NCBI GenBank assembly: GCA_022605405.1 | Contig: JABYQQ010000010.1 | Span: 372,001 to 436,000 of the forward strand | Source: Earliella scabrosa | Lineage: Eukaryota > Basidiomycota > Agaricomycetes > Polyporales > Polyporaceae | Reading direction: 5' to 3' | Length of the DNA: 64,000 nt | Part shown: piece after piece, positions 48,425 to 60,596 of the stretch | Layout of the letters: each line of letters starts with the position of its first letter | Numbering within the stretch: the stretch's first letter is position 1 | The notes under the pieces: generated by a model | Databases searched by the model: none | What the model saw: only the letters and a program-made list of their open reading frames with translations | What the model was told of the DNA's origin: nothing | Translations under genes and position numbers: made by a program

Positions 48425-50486
48425 TTAGGCCTGGTGCTCCTTCGCCTTGCTCGCAACGAACACACACCGGCGGCTCTCAAGCTCCGGGTCCGCCTCGACC
48501 CTGCTCCCGCTCGCGGTCGTGTCGTTACCGACCGGCTCCTGCAGCACGATGCGCTGCCTGCCCGCGGCGTCGTACGCGGGCCAGCTCGGCGAGCGCGCGA
48601 GCTTGAACGCGTTCGGGTCGCCCGCGCGCACGAACGAGAGCCAGTACGCGATCAGCTCCTCCGCGAACGCACGGTCGACGTCGCGTTGCGGCTGGAACGT
48701 CGTCGTCCCGTTCCATCTGTCCCTCGGGCGCGCCCCGTCAGCACAAGCCGAGAAAGACGAGCAAGAGAGAGAGAGAGAGAGCAAGAGAGCACGCACCCGG
48801 TCGACGTGCCGCGGAACATCATCCAGTTCTCGGCCGAGTGGCCCGTCGCCGCGCCGCTGCTCGCGGGCGGCACGGGCTGGTTGTACCGGTACGTCCACGC
48901 CTTGCCGTTCTGCTTCCCCGCCGCGGCGAGGCCGATGATGGACCGCGCGCAGATGAGCTCGGACTCGCCGGTCGCGACCTGGAGGCGCTGCGCCTCCGAG
49001 GTGAAGTCGCTCAGGGGGTAGACCGTGAGGTACTCCTCCAGGCTCGCCTGTGTGAGCTGCGGGTAGAAGGCCTTGAGGTCCGCGGTGACGTTCGTGCCGA
49101 ACGAGCGCGTCTCGTTTGAGGTCGCGCTGGGAGTGCGTGGACAAGGAGGGAGTATGAGATGTTGAGCGAGCGAGAAAGCCTGGGCGGTGACCTCGAACGC
49201 TTACCCGACGATGATGGGGACGTCCGCAAAGTTGCCTTTCAGGATCGAGACGGTCGGGTACTCTGTGAAGAGCGTGTTGTCGATGACGGGATGGAAGGCC
49301 GAGTACGGTTGCGTGCTATCCAATACAGGTAAGCGTCGTCCGTTCGCTGTCGAGAAAATGGAGAGCACACTCACAAGTTATACCTGACCGCGTCCTGCGC
49401 ACGCGCCAGAGCGCTCACAGGGGCCTTGCGGAGACACGCCATCTTGCGAAAGATGGAGCCAGACCCGCATCCGGCCTGTTCAGCGTAGTACTCAAACATG
49501 GGCTAGTCGGGCCCTCGTCAGCGACCGATACACACCCCGCTCCCCAACGCCAGCGTGAACAATGGACATACCTTGCGCTGCTCGGGAGTCGGCAGGGGCG
49601 TGCGATACACACTCTGCGCGATCGCCTGGGCGAACAGTCCCCGACTGCCACGGGACACCAAGTGCAGCTCGATGGAGGACCCGCCCGCGCTCTGCCCGTT
49701 GATCGTCACCCTGGCCGGGTCCCCGCCGAACGCGGATATGTGCAGCCTGATCCACCGCAGCGCCTGGATCTGGTCGTGGAAGCCCGCGTTGAGGTCGCCG
49801 AGGCCGAGCGCGGGGATCTCGGGCGCGGCGAGGAAGCCGATCGACGCGAGCCGGTAGTAGACGGACACGATGAGCACGTTCGGGGACTGCTCGATCCAGT
49901 GCTCGAACGGCCAGTTGCGCGGGTTCCCGTAGGTGTACCCGCCGCCGTGGATGTACACGAGCACCGGCACTGTGGTAAGAGAGAGACGTCAGCGTGCGGC
50001 TTCGAACGTAATTCAATTTGTATAGGCACGCACGCTTGTCGCCTGCTTTCGTACCGGCGGGGGTGTAGATGTTCAGCTTCAGGCAGTCCTCGCTTCCAGC
50101 ACCGCCAGCCTCGCCGCCTGCACATAACCATCATCAGCTCCAAGTTCGAGTGCAAACATGACCGTAACGCAATCCTTACCGCCAGTGCTTCCCTGAACGC
50201 AGAAGTCCGGATACTCGGTCACGTCGACGATCTTGCCCCCGCTCTCGAGCGCGACGCGCGCCTTGTTGATCGGCAGAGGTTTCCGGAAGCGCAGGCTGCC
50301 CAACGGAGGCTCCGCGTACGGCACGCCCAGATACGCGACCGTGCTGGGGTTAGAGAGGTTGCCCCGGTACTTCACGTAGCCTAGGTCCACCACGTTTGGC
50401 GGCACAGGCGCACTCGCGCTGCCCGCGACGGCATGTTGGACACTGGACAATACCGCGAAGAGCGAGAACAGACGCGTAGACACCAT
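48425..50486 (-). CDS. Secreted type-B carboxylesterase/lipase
   Basis: Alpha/beta-hydrolase that cleaves carboxylic esters, probably outside the cell. Starts at 50486 with a signal peptide (MVSTRLFSLFAVLSSVQHAVAG). Seen: GVPYAEPPLGSLRF near the N-terminus; EDCLKLNIYTPAG across an intron, with the family's EDCL Cys; the oxyanion-hole motif YIHGGGYTYG; the nucleophile elbow GQSAGG, whose Ser is catalytic; the acid-residue region GATSNETRSFG; and the His region GATGHSAENWMMF. At least five introns; the one near 48800-48720 contains an (AG)9 run. About 550 residues, the normal length. The exon bearing the nucleophile covers about 49970-49590. All three catalytic residues are present, so activity is expected. 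The substrate cannot be told; lignin- or sterol-ester roles are possible in a wood-decay fungus. Confidence 0.9.
48764..48781 (+). repeat. (AG)9 microsatellite in an esterase intron
   Basis: Pure AG dinucleotide run inside an intron of the carboxylesterase gene. On the coding strand it reads as CT repeats before the acceptor, so it may serve as the polypyrimidine tract. Confidence 0.8.
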
Positions 50487-51038
50487 CGCGTACGGCGTGT
50501 TGGGCTTGCGGCGATGAGTCGGGGGCGGACTCGACGGCTGCGGCAAGTATGTAGTCGCACTATAAGTACTCCGCCGGCCTCGCGTTTGATGCCATGACGG
50601 TCGGCAAGGCAGACATTGCGAAGACATGATCACAGGAAGAAATGACGAAGAGGGTCACAGGCCGTGCATGATATCCATCGTGCACATGTGCGAGGAGAGA
50701 GGTGTTGGGAGCGGGATCGGATGTGATGCGCACCGGAGAAGCAAATTGCCGCCATGGACACGGGGCTGTTGCTTGACCTGCGCCGACAGGGACACAGGTC
50801 AGCTGAGACCATTCCCCAGTCTATCAGTGTCACTGCCATTCCAATATTCGTATTCGTTGCTGCTGTTCGTCTAACAGGTACACGTCGCCCTATTCTTACA
50901 ACATTCATCTACTCAGACATCATGTCCAAACCCCCATGCGCGGTGGATGCAGCTGCGGCGACACATGCGACTCGCGCAGCAGGAAGGACATCGACCACAG
51001 CGAAGGGGTCGAGCGTCTTTCTAGCGTCCCTCGTGGAG
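50487..51038. other. Intergenic region
   Basis: About 550 nt between the end of the RRM-protein gene and the start of the carboxylesterase, both on the minus strand. No TATA box seen on the minus strand near 50550, and no supported ORF. Confidence 0.5.
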
Positions 51039-54000
51039 TCACTGGCTCGTTGAGCTCCTCTCTTTGTCTCCGACGTTCGTCTCGAGGCCCCGCGGCAGCT
51101 CAGTGACACCAACGACACCGACGCCATGGGTCTTGAACGTCTCTGCGCCGTCGGCGAAGAAGCCCGAGTATGGCGTCGCCGGGCTCAACGACGCGGGAGT
51201 GCGAGTCGAGTACGTGAGCGCGGGCGAGACGACCGAGGACTGGTCATCCTCGTCATCTGCGTCCTGAGCGTTGCTAGCGGCAGTGCGGCCGAGGGAAGTC
51301 GCGGTAAGCGCCGCGCCACTGTTCGTCCTGCGCATGCGTGTAGGGGCAGACGAGGGTACAGGGATAGTGGTGTTTGAATGCGGTGTGGATTTCATGCTGA
51401 TACGGGAGGCGGCGCTGGGAATATTGATGTTGTTCTTGCTGGAGAATAGGGTCTGGGTATCAGGCAGCGGGCTTGCGTTTATGTTGCTAGTAGGTGTGCG
51501 GCGAGACGTAGTCGGATGGCTGATAGGAATTGAGGGGCGTTGCTTTGTGCTGGTGACGTGGATATTCGTGTTGCGGAGAGAGTTGGTCGAATTGCTGACG
51601 GTGCCGAGACTGACGTTGGAGTCGTAGATGGGAATGGTAGTGCTGGTGGGATGCGAGCGAGCGCCGAGGTACTGAGAAGGTAAAGTGGAAGCGCGAACGT
51701 GCAGAGCTTGAGTATCGGCATCCGACCGAGCTTGACCGGCGAGTGTGTGGTTACGCTGACGCGTCTGTTGACTGGAGATGATTCGTTGTTCCAGGTCACG
51801 CGCAAGGGATGAGACGTGTTCATCGGTCACCCGACTGCTGCTATCGTGCAGCGTCTGTGCGAGGACTCGCTGAAGTCCAGCCGTCGCATGGAAGTCGTCC
51901 TCTGACATCTGGGGCAAGGAATCCAGTAGACGCCGGCTCGTCTCTCGCCCGATGGAGTGGGAACCGAGGCCAAAGGTGCTGGGAAGACCTTCCGCCCGCG
52001 CTGACAGGCCATCAGCACGTTGCTGCCTGACGTGAGCTTGAAGAATGAGTTGCTCGACGGGAGTATACCCATTCTGGGCACGAGTACGGAGACCTTGCAT
52101 ACCCATCAGTGCCAGCTGTAGTTCGGCTGACGAGTCGTCGAGGGGACCAGACGCATTCGCGGGAAGCTGCTGAGATGCAGGTATACGCAAGCCCTGAGCA
52201 GGAATCTGCGAAGCCCGCGCGTTGAGAGAATCTAGCTGGGGAACGTTGACCCCAAGAGCGCTCAGCTCCTGGTTGCCAAGGGCGGCGCGAAGCAGACGAT
52301 CCTGGACAGGTAGGGGAGAAGCAGCAGCCGAAGGGACCTGACCGCCCAGTTGCCCGAACGCGACTTGCTCAATGGCGAGCCCTATGTTCGGATTCGTAAA
52401 CCCTCCCATGTTCATGTTGACGTCTACGGGCGATTGCCCTGCGGCCTGGCATTGGTTCCCTTTCAGGTTGAGGAGAGCAGCACGCGCCATGGTCAGACGA
52501 GCCGGGGACTGCTCGCCTTCGCGATTGTGACGTTCAGTTCGCTAGTGCGGGATTAGGATGATCAGCAGGATGAATGCGTGTATTCCGCGGGTGGCACATA
52601 CCCTCAACTCCCTCTGCTCCGCCGTGTCCGCGAACCTGACTGAGATTCTGCATCCGGCGTCGTTCCATCCCCTGACCAGTCGGCCATGCAAGCGCTCGAT
52701 GATATCTTCTGCCGCAGTACGAGATTCCAATCTACGAAGAGTTAAGCAAGTGCATCGAAGACAGACGAGAGTCATGTCTACTCACCGAACGAAGGCGATA
52801 ATCCTGGGTGGGCTGCTGAGGCGAGTGTGGAAGAAACGAGAGCTCATGATACGGTAGGGAGTCACGAGGGCGCGAAGGGTGTCTTCGGTAATACTCAGCG
52901 GTAATCCCTCCATGTACAAATTGGTAGACGCTGTGTCGGAAAGCTGCTCCATCTTCGCCTTGAACGAGTCCGCTGGAACTGCGTTGGTGGTGAGATTCGC
53001 CGGGACGGACGCGTAATCTGTGCCAGGAATCTTGTGCACTTGCTAAAACCAACAGTCAATGGAGGCAGTTGGTAAGACGGGATATGGCATACCTTGGAGA
53101 ACGAGGGGTGGAGGTTACGATACTTGCGCAGGGACATGATGCATTTCTCCGCAGCGTCGAGTGTTTCAAAGCTACCATCGAGAAGTCAGACAGACGGCCG
53201 GATGCATGATGAGACGAAAGGACTTACAGAACAAACCCATATCCACTATTCGCAAACGTGGATCATGAGGACGTACCCACCAATGGTACGGAAACAGCGA
53301 CGTTCAGTGTAGTGCATATATGCGCGGTCCCATGCATAGGTCAGTTCCACGCCCGTCACCAGATAACGGCAGTACTCACGAAGGTTTGTCGCTTACATGT
53401 CGAGTGAATGTACGGACACTCAACACATTCCCGAACGGACGCGTCATTGCGAGTAGGTCTTCTTCCGGAAAGTTCGGAGGAAGACCGTTAATGTACACGT
53501 TGGGCGGGCGCGAATCCGGAGATGGGGCCCCTCGCGCGCTCGCGTCCATCTCAGCTTGATCAGGCTGAGGACGAGCTGAGGCGGGAACGAAGGGAGGGGG
53601 TAGCGCATCTCGAGTGAACTTGCGCGACACCGCATCTGGAGTAGGCGCTGGAGATGTACTTCAGTCCGATCGCGCGCGACTCTACGCAAATGGAGCAACA
53701 TACTTGGGCTGGATTGATCTTGAGGCTTGAATGCAGAGGCGCTGTCGCGGTCGCACTGCACAGAAACTGCGGAATCCTGGTGCACAGCCGGACTGTCAAG
53801 CTCGGGGGCGAGACAATGGATGTCAATGGGCGTGTCCAGCAAACGCGATTGGTACTGTGAGGAGGGCGTGGAGAGGGCTGCAGAGAGAGAAATATCGGAA
53901 GAAACATCAGGACTAGAACTGGAAGGCGAGGAATGCGTGGTAACGGAAAGCGCTAAGCGAGATGAAGAGTCGGGCGGAGTTGGAGGAGCGTGCGGTGGGC

Positions 54001-54118
54001 AAGTCGAGGCTGTAGGAGGCGTTGCTGGCATGTCTCGCGGGGGAGAGCGGAGGAAAGCGGAAGAGAGCGAAGGAGAGCGAGAGGGAGAGAGCTGGAGTTG
54101 TGCGGGAGAGCTAGACAT
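51039..54118 (-). CDS. Tandem-RRM RNA-binding protein, RBMS/MSSP-like
   Basis: RNA-binding protein likely to control mRNA fate in nucleus or cytosol. Starts at 54118 (MSSSPAQLQLSPSRSP) and ends at 51039, about 880 residues. Seen: a Ser/Pro/Thr-rich N-terminus; RRM1 with RNP2 NVYINGL and, across an intron, RNP1 GYGFVLFE; RRM2 with RNP2 NLYMEGL and RNP1-like IIAFVRLE; then a very long last exon (52490-51039) rich in Ser, Thr, Gln and Asn with no fold I recognise. RRM1 and RRM2 are spaced as in the RBMS family. RRM2's RNP1 lacks the usual Gly-Phe aromatic pattern, which may weaken RNA contact. The last exon was tied to the RRM exons because its frame continues through REGEQSPARLTMARAALLNL. A TATA box lies 250 nt upstream of the ATG. 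Confidence 0.85.
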
Positions 54119-54367
54119 TGCACACGAGAGCGTTGAGCGAACGAGGGAAGCGAGAGACGAGGACGAGCGGGGTTCGACTATAAGGACTTGTAGCGGGATA
54201 ACGGGAAGTAGTATGCAGCGATTAGGTGTACTTGGATGGGAGTGTGGACGCCGGCCGGCGCGAATAATAGGGCGAATACCGGGTAAGGTTGACTTCTGCG
54301 AGATTAGGGCTGGACGAGTAGAAGATGGGGCGGAGAGGCGAAGGCGGGCGGGGGGCCGGGGCGGCGG

Positions 54368-54375
54368 TATTTATA
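54368..54375 (-). promoter_or_regulatory. TATA box of the tandem-RRM gene
   Basis: TATAAATA on the minus strand, 250 nt upstream of the ATG at 54118 and within a GC-rich stretch. The distance implies a 5' leader of about 200 nt. Confidence 0.55.
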
Positions 54376-54408
54376 CTGGGGGCAGGCAGTGGCGGAGGAC
54401 GCCGTCCA

Positions 54409-54954
54409 TCAAACCGTGAGCTTCTCTTCGACAGCAGCAAGCACGTCCATGCGACCACCTCGTCCGGATCGGGCAGCGACATGGCATGTCCGCCCCTTCA
54501 GGAAGGCGCAGACGCGCGGCCGGGGCCCCAGACGATCCTCGCACCGCGAGCTGTGTCCGGGCTGCCATATCGGGGCCGGCTTCGGTGCGCGCACGTCGTC
54601 TGTCGCCGCGCGTGGAGATGGCCCCGCGAACGTGACGGGGCAGTCGTCCGCCGGGCCCTCCGACGCGGCGACCATCGACCCATCCTCGGTCAGATTAAAG
54701 TTAAGCTCCGTATACGGCAGTCTTCCCACTCAAACGCCCGCCCCGCCGACGCTGTCAGCGCTCGCCTTGATTGCATGCAGCGCACGCGGCCTCTCCGCGC
54801 ATTTGCAACCCCGAGCGACTCCCGCTCCCTGCATTACGTCCCTGTGCACTCTCGGGGCGCCGTGAGCGAGTACATAGCCGTGAAGAGCGCGACGCTTACT
54901 TGCCTCCTCTTCGGAAACGCCACCAGGGACAAGGATCCTGCAAGTCGGTTGCAT
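54409..54954 (-). CDS. Possible small gene of unknown function
   Basis: A minus frame from about 54729 to a stop at 54409 has strongly GC-rich third positions and reads as protein (GRLPYTELNFNLTEDGSMVA at its start), which suggests an exon. A possible first exon begins at an ATG at 54954 (MQPTCRILVPGGVSEEEA) followed by a donor-like GTAAGC. The join was not resolved. No domain recognised. The plus strand is open over the same stretch, but its third positions are poorer. It overlaps the promoter region of the RRM gene, which counts against it. Confidence 0.3.
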
Positions 54955-55316
54955 GTCCTTCGTAGCTTTGACAGGGACACACGCAGACGTCAGTTGAAGA
55001 CAATCGAAGGACTACGTCACACAGTTCGAGTTGGATAGTCTACATAGCTGCCTGAGCTTGTGAAATCTTTTATGTCGCCTTCGCCGAGTCGGATAGAACG
55101 CAGCACGGTGGCGCATCAGCGCGCGAGTTCGATTCTGCTTCGGAGCGTTCTTCTCTATCCATGTTTTTCGCGCTCTCGTCTGAAGACACTCAATCGTAGG
55201 TGGTCTTAATGTTCCTCTCGAACGGCAGTGCGTTGTTCTTCCTATCGTACATAATTGCATGCAACGGGCCTCTCTTCATGACGGTCCCACCCCATACCAC
55301 ATGTCGCCCGACTGCT

Positions 55317-55986
55317 CTACTCCTCCCGCGGAATCTCGCCCGAGCCATACGCGTCCGCACCCTGCATCTGCCGCTTCCTATGCGCCTTACCGTCGTGGTG
55401 CATCTCTGCGCTGCTCATGCCCGAGCCGGGGTGACCGAGGCCGCCATGGACATCCGCCGACGTCGCGCCCGTGAGCGTGTCGCCGGCAGAGGTCGGCGTC
55501 GCATACGGGTCCTTATCGATGATCGTGCGCGAGTCGGGTGCAGGCGGGAGGGGCGAAGGCGTGTTCCGCACTTGGCGGACGGGGGACGGTTGAGTCTCGC
55601 GCTGGCTGAGGATGTCTGAAGGGAGGGCTGAGATACGTGCATGCGTGAGCAACGTGCGTATGATAAGTGTTGTAACGACTGCTCACGTCCTGAACCAGTA
55701 GTACGCGTGCCGGGTGCTACACCTCCAGCCGGAGGGGCATCGCGCCCAGTCGAGGGGGGAAGGTGCTCCTCCGCCCTGTTAGCATGGCGCTTTTGGTCTG
55801 GAATACGTCCGTCCGATCAGCATGAATCTGCAACACCAAGCTAGTGTCGATGTACATACCTCGTGGCAAATCAACAGCTATGAACTGATGACCAGAGGTC
55901 GCTTGGTCGGCACCTGGGATGCGTCCCTTGCTAGCCTCACCGCCGACAAAGTCATTGTGGCGACCGAAAGTCAAGTTGTCCGACAT
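55317..55986 (-). CDS. Small hydrophilic conserved-looking protein
   Basis: Three exons (55986-55860, 55797-55687, 55627-55317) join exactly to 182 residues from MSDNLTFGRHNDFVGG to GSGEIPREE. No membrane segment or signal peptide. Composition is Gly/Ser/Pro/Asp-rich throughout, so it is probably disordered. Its C-terminal third holds a repeated-looking pattern, DTLTGATSADVHGGLGHPGS then MSSAEMHHDGKAHRKRQ, rich in His and Gly. I recall similar short proteins in other Agaricomycetes without a known role, which is memory rather than a search. Strong GC bias at third positions and exact splice joins support it. It resembles hydrophilin/stress-type proteins in composition (inference). Confidence 0.7.
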
Positions 55987-56474
55987 TTTGAGATTCTTGG
56001 AATGAGTAAGGTGTAAAACGCAATCAAGTGGTCGTGTGCGTGGTCGTTCTAGCTGGATATGAGGAAGACCCTGGTCGACATATGGGTTTATATACGCCAA
56101 TCGACGAACGGCCCAGCAGTGGCTTGTTGTGGAACGGGTTGCATCATACCTTCAAGGGAGGAGTTCGTGCGACGTCATAGTTGGGTCAGTATCCCTGCCC
56201 AAATTGGCAGGCGCGCGAGAGCCGCGCTCTCCCTCCGCGACGCGCGATGGAGGTCAGTGGCTATCGGCTGGTTGAAGTTTCTGGGTGATTCCATCGTGCC
56301 TATATGTCCCTTCGCGCGAGCCTAAAATCGCAGCGAGCTCGATTCGCATCTGGAACTGGAACCTTGGAGATCATACAATGAGTAGACGCAGTCACTTCAC
56401 CATAACTACGCGCCGCCGTCATCTTCGGGCGGCATACCCTCTAAAAGCTTCCGCTGCGTCATCACGATGGAATT
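55987..56474. other. Intergenic region
   Basis: About 490 nt between the end of the permease gene and the start of the small hydrophilic protein gene, both minus. No ORF, TATA box or repeat stands out. Confidence 0.45.
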
Positions 56475-58887
56475 TCAACGCGAGCGTGCGTCGGGAGCCA
56501 ACGCCTTCACTTTGCGAATCACCCTTCGTACCGATCCGTCCTCGTCTCTGACCCACTGCCGCTGCAGGACATACCCGCCTCGTCTCGGCAGCCACACGCA
56601 CCACACGTACCAATACACGATGCCGCCACCTGAGATGAGCCATGCGACCAAGACGTGGAGCTGCAAGAGCAAAGGTAGATGATTGAGTCACCGTTTCGCC
56701 ACCACAGCGGAAGAGACACGCACCCAGTAGGGGAGGTCGTCGTACACCTTGTACCCTCGCGCGGGCGGCATGAGGGGCACTGCAACGAGGAACACGTTGG
56801 AGAGGAAGAAGAATAGCACTATGGGCGTCCATGTACGATATGGAGGTTGCCAGTCGTAGGACGCGTGCACCGACTTGAGTTTCTTCGGGAGTATGTCCGC
56901 TGGGGCGTGGATGAAGAGGAGCCCGCCAGAGACGAACATGTTCATCAACGCTAGTGGGTATGACGACACTGTAGGAAAGAGACGATCAGAACAGTAGCAT
57001 CACCGAGCGATAGGATCAGGCTGACAATTGAGCATGAAGAGGTATGCGTCTCCAGGCGGTACCAGTAGCACCACGCTGCTCGTGATGAACCATTGCTCAA
57101 AGAGTCCGGCGAGAGGTGTGTTGAACGGCTTGGTGCTGGCAAAGAAGGCAGAGAACGGCAGAACGCCTTCCCGTCCGAGCTCCTGCACGACTAGAAATAA
57201 CGCCATGAGATTGTACTCTTCTGGAGTAATGACAAGAGCACGTCTTACCTCGTCCATGAGCGAACAATCCTGAAAGGATGTTACCCAATGTCGATAGCGC
57301 AATGATGGCACTGACGATCTAGAACCATACCGTCACTCGACGCTCCGATGACGTTGGGAAAAAGGGCACGTACTCGTTCAGTGTTGACGCCCCAAATCTT
57401 GCCGAAGTACAGAGCCGCAGCGATTCGACCGCTCCCAAGGATGTCGTTTGCGTCCACAACAGCGTAATATGCAATGTTGACGAGCATATATACTATGGTC
57501 ACAGACACCATGGCCAGTGGAGCGGCACGTTTCATCGTTCGTACTGGGTCACGTACTTCGCCCAGCGCGTAGTTGGCGTTGGAGTAGCCGATATAGCACC
57601 TGCGCAAGTGCTATAAGCATGGGTGTGCGGGAAGCATGGGGCAGAACGACATGACTGACCAGATCACATTGAACAGTCCGGTCACAAACGCGTTGACTCC
57701 ACCGTGCAGACTTCCTGCCCACATGTTCTCCCATCTGAAGTTGTTCGGGGGCTAACGTCCCGAGTTAGCTAGCACATTTGTCCCGCGGACAGTGGTTGCT
57801 CACATTCTCCAGCTTGAATCCGGGGAGACCAGCCATCACTGCGAGTCCACTCAGGGCGATCCCGACCAATACGACTAACTTGAACACCCCAAGTGCGTCC
57901 TGTACGCGTACTCCGACCTTGATCGCGATACCATGCAGCAGAAGAGCGAAGGTGTTGCATGCCACCCCTACGATGCGCGTCGTCGTTGGTGACGGGACAG
58001 CCACGGGATTGAGTGCATGCATGATGTCTAGAATGAAGTACCGTCGAACGGCGGTCGATGAACTCGAAGCCTATGTATGACTCACATTCTCCAGAGACTG
58101 AACATGCTGCTGCTTGCCATCCCTAAGAAGATAGGCATGGTTGGCACAGGGTTCATCCGGCGAGTACATGGAACTGACCGTCAAGACCGCATACATTGCA
58201 TATATGCAGGTCACGAGAAGTTTTGGGCGCCGGAAGATGAACTCCAGATAGTTCTTCTCTCCGCCATTTCTCGGTAGGGCCTAGAAGTGGAGGTCTGGAG
58301 TGAACACCAATCTCGTACACGAGCGTAGGGGTTGCTGAGATGCTGCGAACACTCACCGTACCGAGCTCCACATATACGGCAGTCCCGCAAAGGGCAACAG
58401 CAGACCCCAATAGCCACAACACGAGCGAGAGCCCGACGCTCCCGGACGACCGTAAAATCACACTTGGGGTCGCGAAGATTCTGGGCGCACCTGGTTTAAG
58501 CCATGGCATTGCGAGCGATACAAAAGAGGCATACCCAGTTCCGACGACCCTGTTGAATATCAACGACGACGTGCTAGCCAGTCCTGCATCATACGCACAT
58601 CAGCCATCATGTAGAGGATGCAGCAGGCTACGTTCCCCTCACCTAGCTGACGTTGGCCCGTCGGTACACGCTCAGGAGCTGAGCACGTCCTCAGGAAGTC
58701 AGCCCTCGCCGGTACGTACAGCAGCAAAGCGCTCACCAAGGGTCTCCTCGTCGTCAACGTCGGTGAAGGCGACTGCTTGCACGTCGACTGCTACGCGGCT
58801 TTTCGGTATTGCATTGTCCGAGGCCAAGAGAGGCTCGTATTCCAGTGGCTGAGAGGACCCAGAGCCGACACGAGAGTGACGAGACAT
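56475..58887 (-). CDS. MUP1: Amino-acid permease, MUP1-like (APC/LAT family)
   Basis: Plasma-membrane proton-coupled amino-acid importer; the yeast relative MUP1 is the high-affinity methionine permease. Starts at 58887 (MSRHSRVGSGSS) with a soluble Ser/Glu-rich N-tail carrying lysine-poor, acidic DVDDEETLGERF. About twelve membrane segments across some ten exons. Seen: FNRVVGTGIFATPSVI (spliced), the substrate-loop motif of the superfamily; SSGSVGLSLVLWLLGSAVAL; an EKNYLEFIFRRP loop; KVGVRVQDALGVFKLVVLVG; YIGYSNANYALGEVRDPVRT; GREGVLPFSAFFASTKPFNTP; and a C-terminal basic tail ending APDARSR. The motifs match the MUP1 group better than the YAT group. About 580-600 residues expected. It lies in tandem with cyclophilin A. 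Confidence 0.88.
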
Positions 58888-59851
58888 AGTCAAGTTGACC
58901 AGCAGGATTGCCAATAGGGACAGCTGGACGTCGAGAGCAAAGCTATTGGGTTCGTCGCTCGTGCCGTGCTGCAGGCCGCATCGGGCACACCCAACCCTCC
59001 AGTCGCACGCCCGCTCGGTCCTATCAAGTCTATTGCCCAACTGAGACCATCCGCTACCAAAATGGACTCGAGCTGTCAGTACTTGCCAATGTAAGTAGCC
59101 TGAGGTAGCGCGGAACGATAAGACGCGAGGTCGAGCATTTCGCAAGTCCTGGCTGCAGCTCCTCGGGTTCGAGTTCAGACAAGAAGTGAGTTCGGGCGCG
59201 TAGAGCAGTGAGCTCAACTCGGAGAAGTTCAAGAAGTGTTGCACAAGCTTGGCAATCGCTTGTGAACATTCCCGACCGGCGCTCCGTCTCCCGCCCTGGT
59301 CCATAAAAGGCATGTGGCTTGCCATAAATAGGTGCCTACCCTTGATGAAAGGGTGATAGTGGCGTTGGCAACCTCCAGGCTCCAGCACGCATGAGGCATA
59401 CCTCAAGGCAGGCTTCAGGAAGGTAGTCAGAAGGGTATACAGGGCCCTGTGACAAAGTATCCTGGTACTGCGACGTATTGTGGCTGAACTCCCGTCTATC
59501 GACAAGGCGCCGTTGGCCTCCAATATGGGTATGGTTCCCTACGCAGTCATCCCAAGTTAACGTTGCGATTGTGAAGCCACAGTTCTGTTCCCGTCGGACG
59601 CCAGGACCGGTCGCCCCCTCAGCAGACCTCCGGCGAAACCTCGAAACACACCGCCCAAGCCACAACCGGCGATATGGAACACAGCCTCGCGCTATAGCAA
59701 CGATCGATAGCAGACCGATGACGTCGTCGACAATCGTGGATTGCGCAGGTATGAGAATACAACAAGGTTTTATTCTGCTTCGTATGCTTCTGGCCTCTCT
59801 ACCCCCGGAACGCGTCCCAACTCTCAAGCCACACAATCGGTGAGGAGAGAA
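58888..59851. other. Intergenic region
   Basis: About 960 nt between the end of cyclophilin A and the permease start, same strand. Only short open frames without domain or splice support. Confidence 0.45.
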
Positions 59852-60596
59852 TTAGACAGTTCCGCTGTTCGCGATGACGATGCGAGCCTTCGGGGTACCA
59901 GACGCGGAGCCGAGCGACTCGACCTTCTTCACGAGGTCCATGCCCTCAACGACCTCACCTGTGTGCAAGTTAGATCGCGACGCAGCAAGTTAAGCGAAAA
60001 TCCCGTACCGAAGACGACGTGAGCACCATCGAGCCACGAAGTCACGACCGTGGTGATGAAGAACTGCGAGCCGTTGGTGTTCTTGCCAGCGTTAGCCATC
60101 GAGAGAATACCAGGCTTCGTGTGCTTGAGTTGGAAGTTCTCGTCTAGATTGGGAATGAGCATTGCTGCTCCAGATGTGACGCGTGTATGTAATGGGAGCT
60201 CACCCGCGAACTTCTCGCCGTAGATCGACTTGCCGCCAGTACCGTTGCCGCGGGTGAAGTCACCACCCTGGAGCATGAAGTTGGGGATGATACGGTGGAA
60301 GGCGGAGCCCTTGTAGCCGAAACCGTGCTGGCCAGTGGCAAGCTCACGGAAGTTCTTCGCCGTCTTAGGGACGACGTCGTCGTAGAGCTTGAAGACGATA
60401 CGGCCAGCGGGCTGGTCGTTGATGGAGATGTCGAACTGTGCGTATCGCCGCCGAGGGTCCAATGACGCATAGCGCGGGAGAAGCGCGTCGGGAGAGAAGG
60501 CAGAGAGTCAGCAGGACGTCCACCTACACGCGGATACGAAACGAAGGGGGGATCCCGTGCGTTCAGTGGAGAGACACTCACGAAGACGTTGGACAT
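59852..60596 (-). CDS. CPR1: Cyclophilin A, peptidyl-prolyl cis-trans isomerase
   Basis: Cytosolic/nuclear foldase that isomerises Xaa-Pro bonds; target of cyclosporin A. Four exons (60596-60582, 60435-60204, 60143-60009, 59958-59852) join to 162 residues, the length of single-domain cyclophilins. Seen: [18 protein letters not shown]; the catalytic [16 protein letters not shown] with the active-site Arg; [30 protein letters not shown]; and [20 protein letters not shown] with the cyclosporin-contacting Trp. The N-terminus MSNVFFDI lacks a targeting signal. The first exon is only five codons, as often in fungal cyclophilins. All catalytic residues are present. Confidence 0.96.

Noticed and set aside
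48389..49021. 210-codon plus ORF
   Set aside because: Antisense to the carboxylesterase C-terminal exons.
53727..54419. 230-codon Glu/Arg/Gly-rich plus ORF
   Set aside because: Complement of the Ser/Pro-rich N-terminus and promoter of the tandem-RRM gene; no domain.
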